Virus record (IMG/VR): IMGVR_UViG_3300013093_002166
Coordinates: 1-23,686 of that record
Direction: 5' to 3' (one strand)
Source of the DNA: a virus
DNA length: 23,686 nucleotides
This document shows, in pieces, positions 13,804-19,057 of the stretch; position 1 is the first letter of the stretch; each line of letters begins with the position of its first letter. The position numbers and the translations under genes were made by a program. The notes beneath the pieces were generated by a model, which ran no database searches, was not told the DNA's origin, and saw only the letters and a list, made by a program, of their open reading frames with translations.

Positions 13804-14479
13804 CTTGTTCTCCGAGGCTTAATTCGGCACTCTCTAGTTTAGTAATGTATTTACGCAATTTTTCGATTTGTCCGCGAGCTCTGAGTAGCTTGAACGCTAA
13901 GTTTTCCACGCTCTGCTCGCCTCCAGCTTCTAGTCCTGCTTTTCGTAAACGTTTTAATTCATTCATAGCCGCACGACATTGTGCTATATCTTTAGTACGC
14001 ATGGCAAAATTAATCTTACCAGCATAACTACGAGCTTTACTCTTAATATCTTTTGGATCTACTGTTGGTTCAATATGTTCAGGTTTAGTTAACCATTTAT
14101 TATCTAGTACACTATAGATGCCAGCTGAGTGATGTGTTTGACTTGCAGGCTGTACATATAATTCTACAGGTATACCTTTTATGTTTAAGTTGTAAGTATT
14201 ATTGTATTGTACTTTTTGTGCTGTATATAATTCTTCGCTGTTTACTACTAGGTGTAAATCGATATCACTGTAATCGCTATAATTATAGCCAGCACTTGAA
14301 CCACTTAATGTAACATCTTTAAGTTTTAAATTGGGTACTTCTAAAAATTCTACAAAGTGTTTGGCTATTTTAAGTAACTGGTGGCGAACTTCTGGACGTA
14401 AGGAATCGTTGTCCCAAAGAACTGGATTTAGTTCGTGATGATGGGGATTTGGATCAATTGATAGTTCTTGAATCTGCAT
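13793..14479 (-). CDS. Nucleotidyltransferase (pol-beta superfamily) with capsid-targeting-like N-terminus
   Basis: The 228-residue protein contains the polymerase-beta nucleotidyltransferase motif: Gly60-Ser61 (LSGSSAGYNYSDYSDIDL) with the metal-binding pair Asp72 and Asp74 in SDIDLHLVV, and a likely third acid at Glu106 in IPVELYVQ. It should transfer a nucleotide from an NTP to an unknown acceptor, perhaps a protein, RNA or small molecule. After the catalytic domain comes a helical region with many Arg and Lys (about residues 140-220). The start MQIQELSIDPNPHHHEL shares the pattern found on neighbouring genes. It heads a tightly overlapping run of four genes. If packaged in the head, it could act on host targets just after DNA entry, as T4 Alt does with another chemistry. 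Confidence 0.75.
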   Translation of the reverse strand: MQIQELSIDPNPHHHELNPVLWDNDSLRPEVRHQLLKIAKHFVEFLEVPNLKLKDVTLSGSSAGYNYSDYSDIDLHLVVNSEELYTAQKVQYNNTYNLNIKGIPVELYVQPASQTHHSAGIYSVLDNKWLTKPEHIEPTVDPKDIKSKARSYAGKINFAMRTKDIAQCRAAMNELKRLRKAGLEAGGEQSVENLAFKLLRARGQIEKLRKYITKLESAELSLGEQDEN

Positions 14480-14495
14480 TCAGTATTTAACTGAA

Positions 14496-14900
14496 TTAGA
14501 GTCCTAGGAACTTGAATATTTGTGGAAGATTCATAGCATGTACCCAACCAGATCCAGCTAAAAATGCCAGTAAGGCCATGCCGTATTTGATGCCTTTGTC
14601 TTTGAGTGATTGTAGTTCTTTGATTTTGCTGGCTAGTTCGTCGTGCTGGGCAGTTTGTTTATCGTTAAGCTCTTCTGCATGTTGGTAGTATTTGTCTGCA
14701 TTTTGCCAATAAGCTGATTGCATGGTTTTTAATTCGTCCATAACAGTATCGCGAGTGCGATCTAGACAGTCGTGCATTTCTTTGATGTCGTCTTTGACTT
14801 CACCAATTTTTTCGTTGATGTTCTCAACCTTAGTTTCTAATATTCCTACACGCTCGGGTAGTTCTGCCAATTGTGATTGGACTAATGCTGTTCGGGCCAT
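14496..14900 (-). CDS. Coiled-coil protein with C-terminal membrane helix
   Basis: A 134-residue protein. Residues about 10-95 form a long charged coiled coil (LPERVGILETKVENINEKIG, then EVKDDIKEMHDCLDRTRDTV, then HAEELNDKQTAQHDEL). This is followed by GIKYGMALLAFLAGSGWVHA, a probable membrane helix, and a short tail. The layout resembles XhlA-type hemolysin-associated or holin-helper proteins, so a role in lysis or membrane attachment is possible, but no family is certain. A GGAGAG ribosome site precedes the ATG. Confidence 0.65.
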   Translation of the reverse strand: MARTALVQSQLAELPERVGILETKVENINEKIGEVKDDIKEMHDCLDRTRDTVMDELKTMQSAYWQNADKYYQHAEELNDKQTAQHDELASKIKELQSLKDKGIKYGMALLAFLAGSGWVHAMNLPQIFKFLGL

Positions 14901-15001
14901 CCTAGGCTCTCCAATGTTATAAGTCTTGTGCTCGCTCAGAGCTGGGCCTATTGTATGATTGGTAATAATGTGCCTAGATAATGATATTTTGCCTACAACT
15001 T

Positions 15002-15009
15002 TATTTAGT
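15002..15009 (-). promoter_or_regulatory. Late-promoter-like box ACTAAATA
   Basis: ACTAAATA on the minus strand, between two convergently spaced minus-strand genes and about 100 bases before the coiled-coil membrane protein gene. The same eight bases occur before nrdA, the exported-protein gene and a tail gene. The intervening 14901-15001 holds no gene I can support. Confidence 0.3.
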
Positions 15010-15014
15010 TAAGA

Positions 15015-15416
15015 TTACTTTTTAAAAAACGCTATGTTTTTGCCAGGATCAACTGTATTGAATACGGTATATTTCTGTTGCATGTCTTCTCCTAAGCCGC
15101 TAATATATGGAACTAGATGAAAATCTTCTTTAAGAAATCCTATAGGATCGCCGTTATTTTCATATAGCATATCACGCTCGGTTGAAAAATCAAATCTCCA
15201 TAAATGCAAGACCTCATCTGTATCAAAGCCTGCATTACGGCCACTTGTTTCTAACACTATGGGATTTTGTGAATAGATAATATTAGCTCGTATGCCTAAC
15301 GTCTGAATTATGGTTTGAAAGTTTTGTTCTTGCCAACGTTCTTTCTCTCTACCAGGTTCTGAACGATTCTGGCCAGTATGAGTAATGTCGACTAGTGTGT
15401 ATAACTTGTATTCCAT
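15015..15416 (-). CDS. Conserved phage protein of unknown function
   Basis: A 133-residue soluble protein beginning MEYKLYTLVDITHTGQNRSE, followed by QEQNFQTIIQTLGIRANIIY, then LHLWRFDFSTERDMLYENNG, then GDPIGFLKEDFHLVPYISGL. I recognise this block order from T4-like phages of aquatic bacteria, where it is annotated without function. There is no signal peptide, membrane span or catalytic motif. It follows a transcription terminator at 15433-15456, so it is probably read from its own promoter or by read-through. A TTAAATA sequence (15421-15427) lies just before the ATG but too close to act as a normal late promoter. Confidence 0.72.
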   Translation of the reverse strand: MEYKLYTLVDITHTGQNRSEPGREKERWQEQNFQTIIQTLGIRANIIYSQNPIVLETSGRNAGFDTDEVLHLWRFDFSTERDMLYENNGDPIGFLKEDFHLVPYISGLGEDMQQKYTVFNTVDPGKNIAFFKK

Positions 15417-15432
15417 ACATTATTTAAGCCAA

Positions 15433-15456
15433 CAAAAAAGGACTCCGAAGAGTCCT
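15433..15456 (-). terminator. Intrinsic terminator with UUCG loop
   Basis: In minus-strand RNA, AGGACTC pairs with GAGTCCT around a UUCG loop and is followed directly by a run of U. This closes the transcription unit of the 201-residue protein gene. Confidence 0.92.
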
Positions 15457-15493
15457 GATTTGCTTCCCATCCCGAACAGGAATAAACTATGGA

Positions 15494-16099
15494 TTAATAA
15501 CCACCACCGTTAGCAACAGTAGTTGTTTGAGCAGTTAATGAACCACCGTTGAAGTAAACTGGAACAACTGCTACGGCAGCACCTGCACCTAAGTTAACAG
15601 CGTTTGAAACTGCTGTTTGGATAGTTTGTGCATTAGCATTTGCTAAAGCGGCATGTTGCATGTCAGCGTTTTCTGAAGCGGCTGTGTCAATGTAAGCACC
15701 AACTACGAAAGTAGCTGTAGCACTTGATGTTGCACCGTTAGCGTTAGCAAATACTACACCACCGACTAATGCGATTTCAGCGGCAATTGCTACACCGTTC
15801 AATGCGGCATAAACGTTGCTGTTTGATGGGTATATGTATGCGGCTGGAACAACTGTGTTACCTGATACGTCATTGATAGCGTACTCTTGACCTTGTGTAT
15901 TTTCGTTTGTTGGATAGTCAATTCCACTTGATCCATTGTTTAGGTTAGTACCAGTTAAAGTAACTTTGAAAAACGCAATTTGACGTGTTCCAAAGTTGCT
16001 GAATGGTGCAATTGCACGACGATAGTTAGCGGCAACGCCTGTGCTAATTGTACCGTCTGTACCTGTTTGTCCTACTAAATTACCTGAATATGTTGGCAT
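15494..16099 (-). CDS. Probable abundant virion protein
   Basis: The 201-residue product starts MPTYSGNLVGQTGTDGTIST and is rich in Ala, Val, Thr, Asn and Gly with few charges, typical of a beta-rich structural protein. A segment GTRQIAFFKVTLTGTNL follows near residue 38, and the C-terminus is Ala/Val-rich, ending VANGGGY. The ATG at 16099 follows a strong GAGGAG site; a TTG eight codons earlier is rejected. The gene stands alone, with a GCTAAATA box, a perfect 5' hairpin (16126-16142) and a strong terminator. Its isolated, well-bounded unit suggests high expression, as for capsid decoration or tail proteins. I recall similar proteins in other T4-like phages but cannot name the structure. Confidence 0.65.
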   Translation of the reverse strand: MPTYSGNLVGQTGTDGTISTGVAANYRRAIAPFSNFGTRQIAFFKVTLTGTNLNNGSSGIDYPTNENTQGQEYAINDVSGNTVVPAAYIYPSNSNVYAALNGVAIAAEIALVGGVVFANANGATSSATATFVVGAYIDTAASENADMQHAALANANAQTIQTAVSNAVNLGAGAAVAVVPVYFNGGSLTAQTTTVANGGGY

Positions 16100-16125
16100 G
16101 TTAATCTCCTCGAATTTGCTCAACT

Positions 16126-16142
16126 GCTTACACTCTGTAAGC
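16126..16142 (-). promoter_or_regulatory. 5' leader hairpin of the abundant virion protein gene
   Basis: GCTTACA (16126-16132) and TGTAAGC (16136-16142) are perfect complements around a three-base loop. The hairpin lies in the leader between a GCTAAATA box (16170-16177) and the ribosome site. 5' hairpins of this kind can stabilise phage mRNAs. Confidence 0.5.
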
Positions 16143-16169
16143 GACTTTATAAAAAAGCCTTTGTAACAT

Positions 16170-16177
16170 TATTTAGC
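16170..16177 (-). promoter_or_regulatory. Late-promoter-like box GCTAAATA
   Basis: GCTAAATA on the minus strand, about 71 bases before the ATG of the abundant virion protein gene, with a leader hairpin between. The same box precedes the solute-binding protein gene at 1751-1758. Confidence 0.4.
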
Positions 16178-16224
16178 AGGTTTTGGAAAAACTATGCAGA
16201 TATGCCCTAAATTTAAGTTCTATA

Positions 16225-16476
16225 TTATTCTTTATTTTCTTGAATACGTTTAATACCGCGTTTAAATTTATTAACATCTGAAGCTTTAATACTGTTAATA
16301 AATCTACGTTCCATTTCGGCAGCAGTTTCTATGTCATAATTCTCGCGTATCATATCTAATAAGTTAATAGCACTTTGGATAATGTTACTTCCACGGCTTT
16401 CTATTACTAGATCCGTATTTCGGCTAATTCCAGCTTCGTTTAATTCTTGTAAAATGCTACGTGTACTTTTACGCAT
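16225..16476 (-). CDS. Small conserved phage protein of unknown function
   Basis: An 83-residue, highly charged helical protein beginning MRKSTRSILQELNEAGISRN, then SNIIQSAINLLDMIRENYDI and a C-terminal half rich in Arg and Lys (MERRFINSIKASDVNKFKRG). The LQELNE segment near residues 9-14 resembles prohead-protease L-x-E signals, but the N-terminus is not a close match to the shared motif elsewhere. I recall relatives in T4-like phages with no function. An AATAAATA late box lies 20 bases upstream of the ATG. Confidence 0.68.
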   Translation of the reverse strand: MRKSTRSILQELNEAGISRNTDLVIESRGSNIIQSAINLLDMIRENYDIETAAEMERRFINSIKASDVNKFKRGIKRIQENKE

Positions 16477-16495
16477 TGTTATTCTCTTTATACAG

Positions 16496-16503
16496 TATTT
16501 ATT
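16496..16503 (-). promoter_or_regulatory. Late promoter box AATAAATA
   Basis: Seven of eight bases of the T4 late box on the minus strand, 20 bases before the ATG at 16476. It lies in the 146-base divergent intergenic region shared with the plus-strand small-gene block. Confidence 0.6.
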
Positions 16504-16539
16504 GAATTTTACAGCCTAGTTACATTTATATCAAACAGG

Positions 16540-16593
16540 TTGAAAAATCTCAGTAGAAACACTAACATGATAAATATTCAGTAGAAACACTAA
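16540..16593 (+). promoter_or_regulatory. Promoter region with a 15-base direct repeat
   Basis: CAGTAGAAACACTAA occurs at 16551-16565 and again at 16579-16593, 28 bases apart start to start. Between the copies lies GATAAATA (16569-16576), a plus-strand late-box match. TTGAAA (16540-16545) stands 17 bases before a poor -10 TAACAT (16563-16568). The repeats flank the candidate late box like operator sites. This is the only visible promoter region for the small genes at 16623-17089. Confidence 0.5.
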
Positions 16594-16622
16594 TAGACAC
16601 ACATTTATAAAGGAGACACACA

Positions 16623-16769
16623 ATGTCAAAAATACTAGAACAGCTCAAAAAGCTATTTAACACCCCTACAGCATTAGAAAGATTTATTGAAAGCAAAAAT
16701 CCAACCAGCCCGGCTGAAGTCGATTATTGGTTACGTCAATACGATACAGCAAGATATAGGGGACTATAA
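16623..16769 (+). CDS. 48-residue protein of unknown function
   Basis: A short ORF beginning MSKILEQLKKLFNTPTALER, followed by FIESKNPTSPAEVDYWLRQY. The ATG follows an AAGGAG ribosome site in an ACACA-rich leader. The N-terminal half is an amphipathic helix, while the PTSPAEVDYWLRQYD part looks like a small helical domain. The stop overlaps the next start as TAATG, so this is the first gene of a coupled run. I do not recognise a named family. Confidence 0.65.
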   Translation: MSKILEQLKKLFNTPTALERFIESKNPTSPAEVDYWLRQYDTARYRGL

Positions 16770-16864
16770 TGGATGACGAATTATTTGCATCAATTATTCG
16801 AGTAATGTCATATACCCTATTAGCACTGGCATTTGGGTTAACATTAACTATTTTCTTAAAATAA
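16769..16864 (+). CDS. 31-residue single-span membrane peptide
   Basis: Starts MDDELFASIIRVMSYTLLAL and ends GLTLTIFLK: a short acidic N-terminus followed by one hydrophobic helix with a lone C-terminal lysine. The start overlaps the previous stop (TAATG). Its size and shape resemble small phage membrane peptides, but no family is recognisable. Confidence 0.5.
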   Translation: MDDELFASIIRVMSYTLLALAFGLTLTIFLK

Positions 16865-16877
16865 GGACACACACATT

Positions 16878-16982
16878 ATGAAACCAATTAAACAATTTAT
16901 AAATTCTATTATTGAAGCAATCGTAGAAGCACGTAAAGCTCGTGCGGATCAGCTGGTTAGTAGCCTTAATAATGGAAAGTAA
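16878..16982 (+). CDS. 34-residue basic amphipathic helix peptide
   Basis: Starts MKPIKQFINSIIEAIVEARK and continues ARADQLVSSLNNGK. The whole peptide could form one amphipathic helix with an Ile/Ala face and a basic face. An AAGGACACACACA leader precedes the ATG. It sits between two membrane peptides, two bases before the next gene. Function unknown. Confidence 0.5.
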   Translation: MKPIKQFINSIIEAIVEARKARADQLVSSLNNGK

Positions 16983-16984
16983 TT

Positions 16985-17089
16985 ATGACTGTACTAATAG
17001 ATAAAATTAATGAGATTGAAGAACTTAGTGGTAAAATTGCACTAACTTGTTTATTCATTACTCTGGCATTAACAATAATTACAGCATGA
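16985..17089 (+). CDS. 34-residue single-span membrane peptide
   Basis: Starts MTVLIDKINEIEELSGKIAL with an acidic amphipathic N-terminus, then a hydrophobic span (IALTCLFITLALTIITA) to the end. The stop overlaps the start of the acetyltransferase gene as ATGA, so the two are probably translated together. Function unknown. Confidence 0.52.
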   Translation: MTVLIDKINEIEELSGKIALTCLFITLALTIITA

Positions 17090-17937
17090 AATACGTAGTC
17101 AAAGGCATCACTAATAACGGTGATGTTTTCCGTCCAAGTGATTGGGCAGATAGATTATGCTCGGTACTATCATTATTTGTTCCTAATGCTAAACCTAGAC
17201 CAGTTAATGGTACAAATGTAGCTTTATTTTCCACATTAGTTATGCCAACATTTATCGATGGTGTTAGATCTGTAGTTATCGATAAGAAACTAACCGATAT
17301 AGAACCTTTAGCATTGGATTTTGCTTTGACTTTTGCTAGAGATAATAATCTCACTGTAGAGCATGAGGGTATAAATAAAAATATGATTACTACTAGATTT
17401 TTAACCCCTAAGGAATACAATTGGTACGCCGATTGGATAAAAGAACAAGATGAAGAAACTATCAGATTGTTCTTTGGCATCCCAGTTACTGAATATTTTA
17501 TTGATAACTTAGTTAAAGGTTTTGCCGATAACCCAGATCAACATAACTTTCTAGTAGCAGAACGTAATGGTGTATGGGTAGGTACTGTACATATTGCCAT
17601 TGTTAGCGATACAGACATTGAATTCGGTATCATAGTTGATCATAGCTGTCGTAACCAAGGTATAGCAGACACGATGATGAAAGAAGCTATACAATGGGCT
17701 ACACACCGTAAATACACACATTTGTACATGCATTGCTTATCATGGAATAAACCAATTCGTAACTTATGTGAAAAACATGGGTTGGAAGTTAAAAATTTCA
17801 CTGATGGGAGAGAAGTTGACAGTATTTGTAAATTACCTCCTTTAAGGATTACTTCACAGGTAGGTAAAGAATTTTCAATGAAGAATCATAATTTGTATCG
17901 ACTGATATTACAAAGTGAAGAAGAAATGTTTAGCTGA
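17086..17937 (+). CDS. DUF3579 domain fused to a GNAT acetyltransferase
   Basis: The 283-residue protein has two parts. Residues about 1-95 match DUF3579, a small domain I know chiefly from betaproteobacteria: VVKGITNNGDVFRPSDWADR, then PTFIDGVRSVVIDKKLTDIE and LDFALTFARDNN. After a linker, residues about 105-260 form a GNAT N-acetyltransferase, with the strand HNFLVAERNGVWVGTVHIAI, the acetyl-CoA pyrophosphate-binding motif CRNQGIADTMMKEAIQWA, and a C-terminal LYMHCLSWNKPIRNLCEKHG typical of the fold. The acceptor is unknown. The ATG at 17086 overlaps the preceding stop (ATGA); an earlier TTG reading lacks DUF3579 features. A shadow frame on the other strand is not real. Confidence 0.8.
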   Translation: MKYVVKGITNNGDVFRPSDWADRLCSVLSLFVPNAKPRPVNGTNVALFSTLVMPTFIDGVRSVVIDKKLTDIEPLALDFALTFARDNNLTVEHEGINKNMITTRFLTPKEYNWYADWIKEQDEETIRLFFGIPVTEYFIDNLVKGFADNPDQHNFLVAERNGVWVGTVHIAIVSDTDIEFGIIVDHSCRNQGIADTMMKEAIQWATHRKYTHLYMHCLSWNKPIRNLCEKHGLEVKNFTDGREVDSICKLPPLRITSQVGKEFSMKNHNLYRLILQSEEEMFS

Positions 17938-17950
17938 TTGTTCATATCAG

Positions 17951-17984
17951 TTTACATACAGTTAGTATTACTGTATAATAAATA
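17951..17984 (+). promoter_or_regulatory. Sigma-70-like promoter overlapping a late box
   Basis: Plus-strand TTTACA (17951-17956), a 17-base spacer and a perfect TATAAT (17974-17979). AATAAATA (17977-17984), a late-box match, overlaps the -10 element. The pair could drive the two small genes at 18039-18523 both early and late. Confidence 0.75.
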
Positions 17985-18038
17985 CATAGACAGCAATAAT
18001 GCTGTTAACACACAAACATACACACAAGGAGAAAAAAT

Positions 18039-18257
18039 ATGTTTTTTGCAGATTCAATTATCGACACCATTCAAGGTGCAAAGAAAAATTTCGTCAACAC
18101 ATTTGTTACTGATGATAAATTCAAAGCTCAATTACACAAACTAGTAGACGCACAAACTGCTATTTCAAAGAGTGCGGCTAAAGCTAGCATGGACATTGCT
18201 GATGCATTTGTTCAACACACTACAGAAGCATTCCGTCCAGTTAAAGGGGCAAAATAA
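18039..18257 (+). CDS. Small helical protein, phasin-like
   Basis: A 72-residue protein beginning MFFADSIIDTIQGAKKNFVN, mostly helical, with LVDAQTAISKSAAKASMDIA near residue 36, a pattern similar to the amphipathic helix of phasins that coat polyhydroxyalkanoate granules. Similarity is by pattern only. The ATG follows AAGGAG in an ACACA-rich leader. Its stop overlaps the next start (TAATG). It is the first gene behind a sigma-70-like promoter, so early abundant expression is likely. Confidence 0.6.
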   Translation: MFFADSIIDTIQGAKKNFVNTFVTDDKFKAQLHKLVDAQTAISKSAAKASMDIADAFVQHTTEAFRPVKGAK

Positions 18258-18523
18258 TGAGTGATTTTACTCCAAAACTACCAGAAGTTAAGTTCAACAA
18301 GAATGGATATGAAATCCGCAGTGATGTATTGGCCATGGCCAAAGATGCTGTCATGGACGAGTATCACATGAAATTCAAAGGCTGGGAAATGTCAGTTGCT
18401 CGTGACGAGAAAACTGGTCAAGTTGTTAGCACAGTAGCCATGCCAGAGTTTCCAGGTATGGACAAGATTTTGGAAGCGGCTGAAAAGTTCTATGGGTTTG
18501 TAAATACAGGCACAAAGAAGTAA
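18257..18523 (+). CDS. Conserved small phage protein of unknown function
   Basis: An 88-residue protein starting MSDFTPKLPEVKFNKNGYEI, then RSDVLAMAKDAVMDEYHMKF and KGWEMSVARDEKTGQVVSTV, ending with a helix and KFYGFVNTGTKK. I recall similar proteins in T4-like aquatic phages, function unknown. It is coupled to the phasin-like gene by a TAATG overlap, and the pair ends at a UUCG terminator, so they form a short bicistronic unit. Confidence 0.68.
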   Translation: MSDFTPKLPEVKFNKNGYEIRSDVLAMAKDAVMDEYHMKFKGWEMSVARDEKTGQVVSTVAMPEFPGMDKILEAAEKFYGFVNTGTKK

Positions 18524-18560
18524 GTATAGCTAGTTCGCCAGAATAGCGTAACATTCACTA

Positions 18561-18581
18561 GGGCTCTTCGGAGCCCTTTTT
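18561..18581 (+). terminator. Intrinsic terminator with UUCG loop
   Basis: GGGCTC pairs with GAGCCC around a TTCG loop and is followed by five T on the plus strand. It closes the two-gene unit at 18039-18523. It uses the same tetraloop design as the minus-strand terminator at 15433-15456. Confidence 0.92.
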
Positions 18582-18589
18582 ATTTGCTC

Positions 18590-18654
18590 AAAATTGTCAA
18601 CTTAATAACAGCTTAAGGCGTTGTATATGTATGTATGCCTTAAGGAGGCCTATT
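18590..18654 (+). promoter_or_regulatory. Structured leader, copy B of a duplicated element
   Basis: Contains ATTGTCAACTTAATAACAG, TTAAGGCGTTGTATATG and TATGCCTTAAGGAGG in the same order as copy A (2349-2409, minus strand). CTTAAGGC (18612-18619) pairs perfectly with GCCTTAAG (18637-18644), and the 3' arm runs into the AAGGAGG ribosome site, so the hairpin could limit translation of the ORF at 18655. Promoter boxes within it are not convincing. Confidence 0.55.
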
Positions 18655-18846
18655 ATGTTAATGAGGACTAGACATGCAACGGACCTTTGTGTTCCCCGTG
18701 ATTTTATTTTTGATGATAAGCCTGGCAAATACGATATCGAAAGCCAATCCAATAGAAACTACGTCTATAACTTCCCATTCAGCGATGTTGACCAAAAACG
18801 TTCCAGGCCATGTAAAGATTCGAAAGTTCAAATTATTCCGAAGTAA
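18655..18846 (+). CDS. Short ORF behind leader copy B, overlapping the exported-protein ORF
   Basis: A 63-residue ORF, MLMRTRHATDLCVPRDFIFD onward, charged and with no recognised domain. It has the best ribosome site in the region (AAGGAGG, six bases before the ATG), and its ATG corresponds to the real start in leader copy A. It overlaps the next ORF by 173 bases in a different frame. It may be a genuine small protein or a leader ORF that controls the next one. Confidence 0.4.
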   Translation: MLMRTRHATDLCVPRDFIFDDKPGKYDIESQSNRNYVYNFPFSDVDQKRSRPCKDSKVQIIPK

Positions 18847-19057
18847 TCCACATAGACTACTCAGTCTATTGATTAATCCAGATAGTGATACTTATATAGA
18901 TGATGATGGCATAATACTTGGCCGTCGTAGAACTATCAAGGTAGTTGACGAAAAAGAAAAAGAACTAAGTGATTATGTAAAAATACGTCTAATGCTTGCA
19001 CGTATGAAAGCTATGAAGGCTTATTCAACAGCTTCTTTATCAAAGAACTCAGGATGA
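18674..19057 (+). CDS. Probable exported protein of unknown function
   Basis: The 127-residue ORF begins MQRTFVFPVILFLMISLANT, a convincing signal peptide, with possible cleavage near Ala-Asn-Thr or Ser-Lys-Ala (about residues 18-24). The mature part is basic, with KIRKFKLFRSNPHRLLSLLI, an acidic PDSDTYIDDDG segment and a Lys-rich C-terminal helix. An AGGA ribosome site six bases before the ATG supports this start. No lipobox is seen. Its 3' end overlaps the convergent metalloprotease gene by 37 bases. No family is recognised; it might be an inner-membrane or periplasmic host-modifying protein. Confidence 0.55.
   Translation: MQRTFVFPVILFLMISLANTISKANPIETTSITSHSAMLTKNVPGHVKIRKFKLFRSNPHRLLSLLINPDSDTYIDDDGIILGRRRTIKVVDEKEKELSDYVKIRLMLARMKAMKAYSTASLSKNSG

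Noticed and set aside
16225-16476. Capsid-targeting motif in MRKSTRSILQELNEAG
   Set aside because: LQE and LNE resemble cleavage signals, but the first residues do not fit the shared pattern, so it was left out of the set.
17079-17480. Minus-strand ORF opposite the acetyltransferase
   Set aside because: It is an antisense shadow with no ribosome site or recognisable domain, while the plus-strand frame has two clear domains.
18594-18626. Sigma-70 promoter (TTGTCA with a downstream TGTATA) in leader copy B
   Set aside because: The spacing is over 20 bases and the -10 match is poor. The corresponding boxes in copy A are equally badly spaced.
18655-19057. Rz/Rz1-type spanin pair
   Set aside because: The overlapping frames suggested it, but neither ORF has a lipobox cysteine or the expected coiled-coil periplasmic domain.
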